The translations under genes were made by a program, and so were the position numbers. A stretch of DNA of 64,000 nucleotides. Source: Lachnospiraceae bacterium (GTDB lineage: Bacteria; Bacillota; Clostridia; Lachnospirales; Lachnospiraceae). Under the pieces are notes generated by a model. That model was not told where the DNA came from and searched no databases. It saw only the letters and a list, made by a program, of their open reading frames with translations. Shown here in pieces: positions 24,240-33,067 of the stretch (the first letter of the stretch is position 1; each line of letters begins with the position of its first letter). Location of the stretch: positions 9,536 through 73,535 of the forward strand of contig CABJAV010000016.1 in NCBI GenBank assembly GCA_902363675.1, written 5' to 3'.

Positions 24240-25673
24240 ATGTCAAAAGAATATGAAACCGTCATTGGACTGGAAGTCCATGTAGAATTAGCGACCAAGA
24301 CAAAAATCTTCTGTGCCTGCTCAACTGCATTCGGAAGTGCACCAAACACCCACACCTGTCCGGTCTGTACCGGTATGCCGGGATCACTTCCGGTATTAAA
24401 TAAAAAGGTCGTGGAATATGCGATGGCGGTCGGACTTGCAACCAACTGCCAGATCAACCAGTACAGCAAATTTGACCGGAAAAATTATTTTTATCCGGAT
24501 AACCCGCAGAACTACCAGATTTCGCAGCTCTATCTGCCAATCTGCCACGACGGCGGTGTGGAGATCGAGACGGAATCTGGCGGAAAGAAAACGATCGGTA
24601 TCCATGAGATCCATATGGAAGAAGATGCCGGAAAGCTGGTACACGATGACTGGGAGGGCGTTTCCCTCGTCGATTACAACCGTTCCGGTGTTCCGTTGAT
24701 TGAGATCGTATCCGAGCCGGACATGCGCTCCGCAGACGAAGTGATCGCTTACTTAGAGAAACTCCGCATGACCATCCAGTATCTGGGAGCCAGCGACTGC
24801 AAGATGCAGGAAGGTTCCATGCGTGCCGATGTCAACTTATCCGTTCGTGAAAAAGGCGCAAAGGAATTCGGTACCCGTACAGAGATGAAAAATATCGGTT
24901 CCTTTAAGGCAATCGCCCGCGCGATCGAGGCGGAGACTGCCCGTCAGATCGACCTGATTGAATCCGGCGAGAAAGTCGTACAGGAGACACGCCGCTGGAA
25001 CGATGACCAGGGGTATTCCTATGCGATGCGTTCCAAGGAAGATGCGCAGGATTACCGTTACTTCCCGGAACCGGATCTCGTACCGATTGTTGTCAGCGAT
25101 GAATGGCTGCAGCAGATAAAGGACAACCAGCCGGAACTGCGGGATGAGAAGCTGGCGCGCTACGAGGCAGAGTTTGGACTGCCGGAGTATGATGCAAAGA
25201 TCCTCACCGGAGAAAAGAAGCTGGCAGATCTCTTCGAGGAGACCACGGCTATCTGCAACAATCCGAAGAAAGTTTCCAACTGGCTGATGGGCGAGACGAT
25301 GCGCCTGTTAAAGGAACATGATATGGATGCTACCGATATTTCCTTCTCACCGGAACATCTGGCAAAAATCATTCAGCTGACCGAGGCTGGAACGATCAAC
25401 AACTCTGTTGCCAAAGAAGTATTTGAGAAAGTCTTTGCAGAGGATATCGATCCGGAGAAGTATATCGAGGAGCACGGTTTAAAGAGTGACAACGATGAAG
25501 ATGCGCTTCGTGCGACCATTGAGCAGATTGTAAAGGATAACCCACAGTCTGTTGAGGATTACCACAACGGTAAGGAAAAAGCGATCGGATTTTTAGTCGG
25601 ACAGACAATGAAAGCAACAAAAGGCAAGGCAAATCCAGGCATGGTCAATAAGATTTTAAAGGAATTGTTATAA
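24240..25673 (+). CDS. gatB: Asp/Glu-tRNA amidotransferase subunit B
   Basis: The 477-residue protein starts with YETVIGLEVHVEL and has the GatB cradle with FCACSTAFGSAPNTHTCPVC, where four Cys bind zinc. It ends with the YqeY-like tail domain (FLVGQTMKATKGKANPGMVN). It activates the tRNA-bound Asp or Glu with ATP and amidates it with ammonia from GatA. The gap to gatA is 14 nt with AAAGGAG as ribosome site. Confidence 0.96.
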   Translation: MSKEYETVIGLEVHVELATKTKIFCACSTAFGSAPNTHTCPVCTGMPGSLPVLNKKVVEYAMAVGLATNCQINQYSKFDRKNYFYPDNPQNYQISQLYLPICHDGGVEIETESGGKKTIGIHEIHMEEDAGKLVHDDWEGVSLVDYNRSGVPLIEIVSEPDMRSADEVIAYLEKLRMTIQYLGASDCKMQEGSMRADVNLSVREKGAKEFGTRTEMKNIGSFKAIARAIEAETARQIDLIESGEKVVQETRRWNDDQGYSYAMRSKEDAQDYRYFPEPDLVPIVVSDEWLQQIKDNQPELRDEKLARYEAEFGLPEYDAKILTGEKKLADLFEETTAICNNPKKVSNWLMGETMRLLKEHDMDATDISFSPEHLAKIIQLTEAGTINNSVAKEVFEKVFAEDIDPEKYIEEHGLKSDNDEDALRATIEQIVKDNPQSVEDYHNGKEKAIGFLVGQTMKATKGKANPGMVNKILKELL

Positions 25674-25713
25674 TCGTTAAATATAAAAGAACTATGAAAA
25701 AATCTGTGAAAAC

Positions 25714-25794
25714 TTGTCTTTGAAAAATAAATCACGTATAATGCTTTACAAGGGCAGAAGAAAGAATGCACTTTCCGGAACAGGAAGTGCATTC
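25714..25794 (+). promoter_or_regulatory. promoter and 5'-leader hairpin of the clpX paralogue
   Basis: TTGTCT (25714-25719), 17 bp and TATAAT (25737-25742). About 20 nt into the expected transcript, GAATGCACTT (25764-25773) pairs with AAGTGCATTC (25785-25794) around an 11-nt loop. There is no long T run, so it is not a clean terminator; it could protect or regulate the mRNA. Confidence 0.65.
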
Positions 25795-25850
25795 TCTGTT
25801 ATATGGCAGGCGATGCCTGCAAGAATGCGTGAACGAAAAGGAGTGCAGCG

Positions 25851-27269
25851 ATGGCTGAAGATCAGAATAAAAATACAGTAGATGATACAACAAAGACAAC
25901 CGAATACGAAGACGTATGTTATATATGCCGCCGACCGGAGAGTGTTGCAGGCAAGATGATACATATTCAGGATAATATCTGCATCTGTAATGATTGTATG
26001 CAGAAGACGTTTGATACCATGAATACCGGTGGTTTTAACATGGGCGATATCATGAATATGAACAATGGCAAGATGCCAAACATCAGCATGATCAATCTCG
26101 CCGACTTCCAGGGAGGCATTCCGCAGTCTCAGAAGATCAAGAAAAAGAAGCCGAAAGAGAAGAAAGAAGCACCGGTACTGGATATTCATTCCATTCCGGC
26201 ACCACATAAGATTAAGGCAAGTCTCGATGAGTATGTAGTGGGTCAGGAACAGGCAAAGAAAGTCATGTCCGTAGCAGTATATAATCATTACAAGCGTGTC
26301 ATGTCTGACGATAAGGACGGTGTGGAAATTGAAAAGTCCAACATGCTTATGATCGGACCGACCGGTTCCGGTAAGACGTATCTTGTCAAGACACTGGCAA
26401 AACTTCTGGATGTGCCGCTTGCAATCACGGATGCAACATCTCTGACAGAGGCAGGTTATATCGGTGATGATATCGAGAGTGTTGTAAGTAAATTACTTGC
26501 AGCCGCAGACAATGATGTGGATCGCGCGGAGCACGGAATCATTTTTATCGATGAGATCGACAAGATTGCAAAGAAACGCAATGCGAACCAGAGAGATGTC
26601 AGCGGGGAATCCGTACAGCAGGGAATGTTAAAACTTCTCGAAGGTGCAGAAGTAGAAGTTCCGGTTGGAGCCAGCAGCAAGAATGCCATGGTTCCGATGA
26701 CAACGGTAGATACCAAGAATATTCTGTTTATCTGTGGCGGTGCATTTCCGGAGCTGGAAGAGATCATCAAGGAGCGGCTGAACAAAGAAGCTTCCATCGG
26801 TTTTAAGGCAGACTTGAAAGACAAATATGATAACGAGGAGAATCTGTTGTGCAAAGTTACGGTGGATGATGTTCGTAAATTTGGTATGATCCCGGAGTTT
26901 TTGGGACGTCTTCCAATTCTGTTTTCGCTCGAAGCTTTGACGGAAGATATGCTGGTGCGCATTTTGCAGGAACCGAAGAATGCAATCTTAAAGCAGTATA
27001 AGAAGCTGCTGGCGATGGACGAAGTAGACCTTGTCTTTGAGGAAGGCGCATTGCATGCGATTGCCCGCAAGGCAAAGGAAAAGAAAGTCGGAGCGCGTGC
27101 GCTTCGTGCAATCATAGAAGACTTCATGCTTGATATCATGTATGAAATTCCGAAGGACGACAACATCGGACGGGTTACAATCACCGAGGATTACGTGGAG
27201 AAAAAAGGCGGTCCTCTGATCGAAATGCGTGGTGTTGCAGAACTTCCGGACAAAGAATCCAATCAATAA
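25851..27269 (+). CDS. clpX: ClpX-family AAA+ unfoldase
   Basis: The 472-residue protein has an N-terminal zinc-binding domain (Cys23, Cys26, Cys46, Cys49) and an unusually long linker (about residues 55-120, with a Met/Asn-rich part and a basic KIKKKKPKEKKE). The AAA+ module has GPTGSGKT (about 169-176), the pore loop GYIGDDIES, Walker B IIFIDEIDK, the SIGF loop used to dock ClpP, and sensor 2 GARALRAI. It would unfold tagged proteins and feed them to ClpP. It is about 50 residues longer than typical ClpX and has no clpP or lon neighbour, so it may be a second ClpX. Confidence 0.88.
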   Translation: MAEDQNKNTVDDTTKTTEYEDVCYICRRPESVAGKMIHIQDNICICNDCMQKTFDTMNTGGFNMGDIMNMNNGKMPNISMINLADFQGGIPQSQKIKKKKPKEKKEAPVLDIHSIPAPHKIKASLDEYVVGQEQAKKVMSVAVYNHYKRVMSDDKDGVEIEKSNMLMIGPTGSGKTYLVKTLAKLLDVPLAITDATSLTEAGYIGDDIESVVSKLLAAADNDVDRAEHGIIFIDEIDKIAKKRNANQRDVSGESVQQGMLKLLEGAEVEVPVGASSKNAMVPMTTVDTKNILFICGGAFPELEEIIKERLNKEASIGFKADLKDKYDNEENLLCKVTVDDVRKFGMIPEFLGRLPILFSLEALTEDMLVRILQEPKNAILKQYKKLLAMDEVDLVFEEGALHAIARKAKEKKVGARALRAIIEDFMLDIMYEIPKDDNIGRVTITEDYVEKKGGPLIEMRGVAELPDKESNQ

Positions 27270-27276
27270 AAGAAAT

Positions 27277-27311
27277 GGGCAGACAGGGAAATTCCCGTCT
27301 GCCTGTTTTTT
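27277..27311 (+). terminator. terminator after clpX
   Basis: GGCAGAC (27278-27284) and GTCTGCC (27297-27303), with inner GGG/CCC pairs, followed by TGTTTTTT. Confidence 0.85.
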
Positions 27312-27360
27312 CATCTTTATAAATTTCCTTTCAAAATTTCCGTTATCCCCTAGATTATCG

Positions 27361-27390
27361 TTGAAAAAATTGCTATCATAAAGATAGTAT
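27361..27390 (+). promoter_or_regulatory. promoter of the nuclease/ATPase operon
   Basis: TTGAAA (27361-27366), 18-bp spacer and TAGTAT (27385-27390), 42 bp before the ATG at 27433. Confidence 0.45.
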
Positions 27391-27432
27391 GTTTTTTTAG
27401 AATATTTGAAATTAGTTCCTGAAGGAGGACAT

Positions 27433-28521
27433 ATGAAAATAATTCATTGTGCGGATCTGCATCTGGATTCGAAAATGACAGCGAATCTGAGCAAAGATCA
27501 GGCAAGAGAGCGCAAAAGAGAAATTTTACGTACGTTTACAAGAATGGTAGAGTATGCATCAAAAAATGATGTGCGTGTAATTTTGATCGCAGGTGATTTA
27601 TTTGATACAAGGAGCGTGTCGGCCATGGCGCGCAACACGGTGAGAGATACGATCAGTATGCATCCGGAAATTGATTTTTTGTATTTGAAGGGCAATCACG
27701 ACAGTGATAATTTCCTCAACCGTATGGAAGAAATTCCGGAGAATCTGCTGCTTTTTGAGGATACGTGGAAGGCGTACCGTTATGGAAATATTGTAATTTC
27801 CGGTGTGGAGCTTACCCCGCAGAACCGTGCGATTATCTACAATTCCCTTGTTCTGAATCATGATGATTACAATATCGTGACATTGCATGGACAGATCGGG
27901 GGCTATTATAGCAAGAACGAGACCGAAAATATCAGCCTAAATGATCTGAAAAATAAAAATATTGATTATCTGGCGCTCGGCCATGTGCACAGTTTTGCAA
28001 ATGCCAAGCTGGACAACCGTGGAATCTATTGTTACTGTGGATGTCTGGAAGGAAGAGGATTCGACGAGTGTGGAGAAAAGGGCTTTGTACTTCTGGATAT
28101 TGATGAGCAGACACATGAAGTGGATTACTCTTTTGTACCGATGGCGGCCAGAACACTGTATACGTTAGAGATTGATGCATCGGGTGTAATGACCACGCAG
28201 GAGGCGGCCAACCGCATTGAGCAGGCGATTGCACAAAAAGCATATCCATCCGGAAGTCTCGTGAAATTTGTGCTGACCGGAGAAGTGGATGTGGATGCGG
28301 AAATCAATTGTGAGTATTTGCAGGATCTGTTTTCGGATTACTTCTATTTTGAAAAAGTATATGATCATACGCATCTGAAAATTGATTACAATGAATATGA
28401 AAATGATGCATCATTAAAAGGCGAATTTATCCGGATGGTATTGCAGTCGGATCTCAGCGAAGAACAGAAGACAGAGGTCATTCGCTGTGGCATTTTGGCG
28501 CTGTCCGGGGAGGAAATATAA
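27433..28521 (+). CDS. metallophosphoesterase DNA-repair nuclease (SbcD/YhaO-like)
   Basis: The start is ATG 27433, after GAAGGAGG. The 362-residue protein has the calcineurin-type nuclease motifs: HCADLHLDS (residues 5-13), AGDLFDTRSV, GNHDSDN, and HGQ and GHVH further on, which bind two metal ions. It resembles the Mre11/SbcD family and Bacillus YhaO. It abuts the ATPase gene (1 nt apart), the conserved sbcD-sbcC or yhaO-yhaN order, and should process DNA ends or hairpins in repair. Confidence 0.88.
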   Translation: MKIIHCADLHLDSKMTANLSKDQARERKREILRTFTRMVEYASKNDVRVILIAGDLFDTRSVSAMARNTVRDTISMHPEIDFLYLKGNHDSDNFLNRMEEIPENLLLFEDTWKAYRYGNIVISGVELTPQNRAIIYNSLVLNHDDYNIVTLHGQIGGYYSKNETENISLNDLKNKNIDYLALGHVHSFANAKLDNRGIYCYCGCLEGRGFDECGEKGFVLLDIDEQTHEVDYSFVPMAARTLYTLEIDASGVMTTQEAANRIEQAIAQKAYPSGSLVKFVLTGEVDVDAEINCEYLQDLFSDYFYFEKVYDHTHLKIDYNEYENDASLKGEFIRMVLQSDLSEEQKTEVIRCGILALSGEEI

Positions 28522-28522
28522 T

Positions 28523-30910
28523 ATGAAACTGATTTCTTGTCATATTGAAAATTTTGGTAAATTATCGGACTTACGCGTCGATTTTGTGGAAGGAATCAAT
28601 CTCTTTCATGAAATGAACGGATGGGGCAAAAGCACACTTGCAGCATTCCTTCGGGTCATGTTCTATGGATTTGATTCGAAAAAAGAGTCGGGTTCCTTTG
28701 ATAAGGAGCGTGTGGTATACCGGCCGTGGCAGGGAGGCACATATGGTGGTGAAGTAGACTTTTCTTATCAGGGAAAGGTTTACCGCATCAGCAGAACGTT
28801 TGGAAAGACGGAGAAAACAGATGCATTTCATCTGTATGATCTGATGACCAATCTGGAGTGTCACGATTTCTCATCGGACATCGGAACAGAGATTTTTGGA
28901 TTGGACAGTGCTTCTTTTAAAAGAAGTGCTTTTATCGCACAGAATGACTGTGAGAGTGGTTCTACGGATGGAATCAATGCAAAGCTTGGCAATCTGGCCG
29001 AGAACACGAACGATATCAATAATTTTGATACCGCACAGAAGAAGATTCATGATCGTATGAATAAGCTTTCGCCGGATCGGGCGACCGGTTCCATGAAAAA
29101 GCGTAAGAATACGATCACGCTTCTGACCGAGGAACTTCGCAGCTATGATGCGGCAGAAAAAGCGATGGAAGATTTATCTGCCAGACTTGCGGACAAGCAG
29201 GACCAGAGAAAGGAACTTTCCAATATTCGTGCCAAGTATGCGAAAGCATTACAGGTGGCCAGTGAGGAGAGCCGCAGGGAAGGGTTAAAGCAGAATTATG
29301 CTGTAATCTGTGAGGAAGAGGAGCAGTGCAAAAAGAACCTGAAAGCATACGATGAGATTTTTGAAAACCGGGTTCCGGAAGATTCGGAGTTTGAAGAAAA
29401 GAATCAGGAAGTGCAGATGCTTGGTGTGTTGAAGACTACCCTGTACAATCTGGGACTGACAGATGAGGAAAAAGCGCAGTATGAGAAGCTTTCCGATATG
29501 TTTGGCGACGGATATCCAAAGGAATCCGAAATTGAAGCGATGGATCAGGAACTGGAACGTCTCGGCAAAATGCGGGAAGAAAAGATGCAGCTTGAAACAA
29601 AAATTTCTTATTTTGAAGCCATGGCAATGAAGCATGAGGAGCCTATGGTGATGATGAACCGCAGACTTCCGCTTTTGATCATTGCAATTTTATGTCTGGT
29701 TATTGGAATTGGTGTTTCCGTGGTATCATTTTTCGTTCCGGCGCTTGCAAAATTTTCGTGGGTCGTTCTGACGGTTGGCATTGCAGTCGCAGTATTGGGC
29801 ATCGTGCTTCTGATCGCAAGGACAGCACTTGCTTCCGCAGATGGCCGCCGTGCACGGGAACAGAAGATTAAGCAGGAAGAAGAACAGAGAAAGCTGCGGG
29901 AGCCGGTTGAGGCAATTCAGAAGACGATGGAGGAAGCTTCGGAGGAATCCCAGCGCATTGAAGAAAAGGTTGCGGAATTTTTGGGACAGTATCATATTTT
30001 CTGTGCACCGGCAGATGCCCGTTCGAAACTTTATGAACTGAAAAATCTGTTGCAGGAATATGAAAGGTTAAAGACCAGAGCCGCAAGAAGTGACGCTGCA
30101 AGAGAAGAGTTTGATAATACCAGAAATGAACTTCTGAAATTTGGAGAAGAAGCAGGAATTGATTTTGGAGAAGACATTGCTGCGGGACTTAGCAGACTGC
30201 AGATGAAAGCTACCGAATACCGGCTTGCCAGCCGTGCCTGCGAGCAGGCAAAGACGAAAAAAGCTGAGTTTGAAAAAGAACACAATATGGAAGAACTTTC
30301 GAGCATTGAACGTTGTCCGTATACACTCGATGAGCTGAATATGATGATTCAGGATGTGGACGAACGGATGGAGGAAGTACGAGTCGGAATTGAGCAGTAC
30401 AGCCATCAGATCGAGGACTTGCAGGAACAGCTGGACATCCGGGATGAAAAGGAGCAGCAGCTGGATATCTGCAGAAGAGAGCAGGAGCAGGAAGGGCATC
30501 ATTACGAGGTGCTTGCTCTGACACAGTCGTTCTTGCAGACGGCGAAGGAACAGTTCTCGGCGCGTTATCTTGGACCAATTGAGAATGGATTTGGAAAATA
30601 TTATGAACTTTTGACAGGTGACCACAGTGGAGACTGGATGGTCGATGCAAACATTGCCGTACAGATGAAGGAACAGGGCGAGATGCGGGAGACGAAGTGG
30701 CTTTCTGCAGGATATCAGGATCTGCTTGGTATCTGTATGCGTCTGGCATTAGTGGATGCGATGTATCCGGACGAAAAGCCGTTCCTTGTGTTAGACGATC
30801 CGTTTGTAAATCTGGATGAAGAAAAAGTTGTGCATGGAAATGAACTGTTGAGCAAAATCGCCGGGGAGTATCAGATTTTGTATTTTACATGTCATTCCAG
30901 CCGTATGTAA
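28523..30910 (+). CDS. SMC/Rad50-like ATPase with central membrane helices (YhaN-like)
   Basis: The start is ATG 28523, preceded by GGGGAGG. The 795-residue protein has Walker A NGWGKST (about residues 33-39), long coiled coils (about 165-350 and 430-680), and a C-terminal Walker B FLVLDDPFVNLDEE. Between the coils there are two strongly hydrophobic helices (LPLLIIAILCLVIGIGVSV and VVLTVGIAVAVLGIVLLI, about residues 372-425), which classic SbcC lacks but YhaN proteins have. It probably forms a membrane-tethered nuclease complex with the preceding protein. Confidence 0.85.
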   Translation: MKLISCHIENFGKLSDLRVDFVEGINLFHEMNGWGKSTLAAFLRVMFYGFDSKKESGSFDKERVVYRPWQGGTYGGEVDFSYQGKVYRISRTFGKTEKTDAFHLYDLMTNLECHDFSSDIGTEIFGLDSASFKRSAFIAQNDCESGSTDGINAKLGNLAENTNDINNFDTAQKKIHDRMNKLSPDRATGSMKKRKNTITLLTEELRSYDAAEKAMEDLSARLADKQDQRKELSNIRAKYAKALQVASEESRREGLKQNYAVICEEEEQCKKNLKAYDEIFENRVPEDSEFEEKNQEVQMLGVLKTTLYNLGLTDEEKAQYEKLSDMFGDGYPKESEIEAMDQELERLGKMREEKMQLETKISYFEAMAMKHEEPMVMMNRRLPLLIIAILCLVIGIGVSVVSFFVPALAKFSWVVLTVGIAVAVLGIVLLIARTALASADGRRAREQKIKQEEEQRKLREPVEAIQKTMEEASEESQRIEEKVAEFLGQYHIFCAPADARSKLYELKNLLQEYERLKTRAARSDAAREEFDNTRNELLKFGEEAGIDFGEDIAAGLSRLQMKATEYRLASRACEQAKTKKAEFEKEHNMEELSSIERCPYTLDELNMMIQDVDERMEEVRVGIEQYSHQIEDLQEQLDIRDEKEQQLDICRREQEQEGHHYEVLALTQSFLQTAKEQFSARYLGPIENGFGKYYELLTGDHSGDWMVDANIAVQMKEQGEMRETKWLSAGYQDLLGICMRLALVDAMYPDEKPFLVLDDPFVNLDEEKVVHGNELLSKIAGEYQILYFTCHSSRM

Positions 30911-30919
30911 ATTGATAGT

Positions 30920-30995
30920 GTCAAGTTTTCTATGAAAACTTGACATGTAGCGTCAGCCCATTTGCTGAAAGCAAATTATGCATGGGCTGATGTTC
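30920..30995 (+). repeat. two-hairpin intergenic repeat, copy 2
   Basis: Hairpin A is GTCAAGTTTTC-tat-GAAAACTTGAC (30920-30944). After atgtagcgt, hairpin B has outer arms CAGCCCA (30954-30960) and TGGGCTG (30983-30989) and inner arms TTTGCT/AGCAAA, then atgttc. Against copy 1 at 22337 several stem pairs differ on both sides so that pairing is kept. Confidence 0.75.
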
Positions 30996-31021
30996 GATAT
31001 TCAAGGAAAAGAGGGACAAAC

Positions 31022-33046
31022 ATGAAGAGAAAGATTTTATTTCCACAGATCAGTGGGCTGATGCATGGAGGCGATTACAATCCGGAGCAGTGGCTTGACC
31101 GCCCGGACATTCTGGAAGCAGATGTACAGATGATGAAAGAAGCGGGCATGAACTGTGCGACACTTGGCGTTTTTTCATGGACCACATATGAACCGCAAGA
31201 GGGAGAATTTCATTTCGAGTGGCTTCACAAAATCATGGACCGGTTATATGAAAACGGCATTTATACAATTCTGGCAACACCTTCCGGTGCGCGTCCGGCA
31301 TGGCTGGATGAAAAATATCCGGAGGCGATGCGTGTGGATGCATATGGGGTGCGCAATCATCATGGGGTTCGGCATAATCATTGCATGAGTTCACCGGTTT
31401 ATCGGGAAAAAGTTGCAACGATCGTCAACAAACTCGTGGATGAGTTTGGGGATCATCCGGGACTTGTGATGTGGCATATTTCCAATGAATTTGGTGGAGA
31501 ATGTTACTGCCCGCTTTGCGTGGCCCGTTTTCAGAAGTACCTTGCGGACAAATTCCACAATAGCATTGAGGAACTGAACAAGGAATGGTGGACAACTTTC
31601 TGGAGCCATAATTATAATGATTTTTCGCAGATTGAGCCGCCTTATCAGAATGGTGAATTCAGCAATATTGGACTGAATCTGGAGTGGAAGCGTTTTACGA
31701 CATGGAACATGACCGATTATATGAAACATGAGATTGCTATTTTAAGGGAGCGCACGCCGAAGATTCCAATTACAACGAACTTTATGAAATTGTATGACGG
31801 TCTGGATTATCACAAGATGGCAGAAGAACTGGATGTGATTTCATGGGATTCGTATCCGGCATTCCACAATGATTATGAGAGTTTTTCCGACACATTGGGA
31901 GAAAATGCGTTCGATCATGCAGTAATGCGTTCGATGAAAAAAGACCGTCCGTTTATGTTGATGGAGAGCGCACCGGGATTGGTCAACTGGCACCCATATA
32001 ACAAAATAAAGAGGCCGGGAGTGCATCAGCTTGCTTCTTTGCAGGCGGTTGCGTTAGGTTCGGATACGGTTCAGTATTTCCAGTGGAGAAAAGGCAGAGG
32101 TTCCTTTGAGCAGTATCACGGAGCGGTCGTGGATCATCTCGGTACGAACGATACGCGGGTATTTAAAGAAGTGGCAGAACTTGGCGAGACATTAAAGAAA
32201 CTTTCGGATGTACAGGGAAGTGTTACAAAAGCAGAAGTTGCCATGATCTATGACTGGGACAGCCGCTGGGCGATTGATATTATGAAGGGACTTTCCCAGG
32301 AGACAAAGAATTATCCAAAGACCTGCATCGATACCTATCGCAATCTGATGCGTTTTGGTGTGGATGTGGATGTGATTCCAAGTACAGCTGATTTTTCCGA
32401 TTATAAATTTATTGTTGCGCCGATGCTTTATATGCTAAAACCAAACGTGGCAGAGCGCATGAAAACATTCGTGGAAAACGGTGGACATCTGCTGGCAACC
32501 TATCTTACCGGTTATGTGGATGAGAATCAGCTCAATTTCCTCGGCGGTTTTCCGGGAGACGGATTAAAAGATCTCTTTGGCGTTATCAGCGAGGAGATTG
32601 ATACCTTGTATCCAAGTGATACCAATGCCGTTCATTTCCCGGACGATATGGTCGGACAGGTACGTGATTATGCGGAAGTGCTGCGCGTAAATGATGCGCG
32701 TACCTATGCAACGTATGAGAGCGACTATTATGCAGGTATGCCAGCTGTGACCGTGAAAGATACCGGAAAAGGCAGTGCATATTATGTGGCTGCAAGACTT
32801 GATAATGAAAGCATGCAGAATCTTTTCGGCAGAATTTTAAAGCGTGCAGGCGTCAGCATAAAAAGAATGCCGCTTGGTGTGGAATGCCATACACGTGAAG
32901 CAGATGGAAAAGTTTATACATTTTATCTCAACTGCAGTGAGCAGGAGCAGAGCGTTTCCGATGTACATGGATACGACCTGATCACGGAAAAACAGATGGA
33001 TGGAACATTGACACTTCCGAAGTACGGAGTCGCTATTTTAGCATAG
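31022..33046 (+). CDS. GH42 beta-galactosidase
   Basis: The start is ATG 31022, after AGAGGGAC. The 674-residue protein has the GH42 barrel: GGDYNPEQW near residue 16, the acid/base Glu in WHISNEFGG (about 160), a CYCPLC cluster (about 165-170) like the zinc site of GH42 enzymes, and the nucleophile Glu in FMLMESAPG (about 320). A trimerisation-type domain follows. It hydrolyses beta-galactosides from plant or host glycans. No signal peptide, so it is cytoplasmic. No sugar transporter is adjacent. Confidence 0.92.
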   Translation: MKRKILFPQISGLMHGGDYNPEQWLDRPDILEADVQMMKEAGMNCATLGVFSWTTYEPQEGEFHFEWLHKIMDRLYENGIYTILATPSGARPAWLDEKYPEAMRVDAYGVRNHHGVRHNHCMSSPVYREKVATIVNKLVDEFGDHPGLVMWHISNEFGGECYCPLCVARFQKYLADKFHNSIEELNKEWWTTFWSHNYNDFSQIEPPYQNGEFSNIGLNLEWKRFTTWNMTDYMKHEIAILRERTPKIPITTNFMKLYDGLDYHKMAEELDVISWDSYPAFHNDYESFSDTLGENAFDHAVMRSMKKDRPFMLMESAPGLVNWHPYNKIKRPGVHQLASLQAVALGSDTVQYFQWRKGRGSFEQYHGAVVDHLGTNDTRVFKEVAELGETLKKLSDVQGSVTKAEVAMIYDWDSRWAIDIMKGLSQETKNYPKTCIDTYRNLMRFGVDVDVIPSTADFSDYKFIVAPMLYMLKPNVAERMKTFVENGGHLLATYLTGYVDENQLNFLGGFPGDGLKDLFGVISEEIDTLYPSDTNAVHFPDDMVGQVRDYAEVLRVNDARTYATYESDYYAGMPAVTVKDTGKGSAYYVAARLDNESMQNLFGRILKRAGVSIKRMPLGVECHTREADGKVYTFYLNCSEQEQSVSDVHGYDLITEKQMDGTLTLPKYGVAILA

Positions 33047-33067
33047 AATAAATAAAAAAGGCTTTTT

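Noticed and set aside
26456..27184. 242-codon open frame on the minus strand
   Set aside because: Antisense to clpX, Ser/Ile-rich shadow translation with no family signal.
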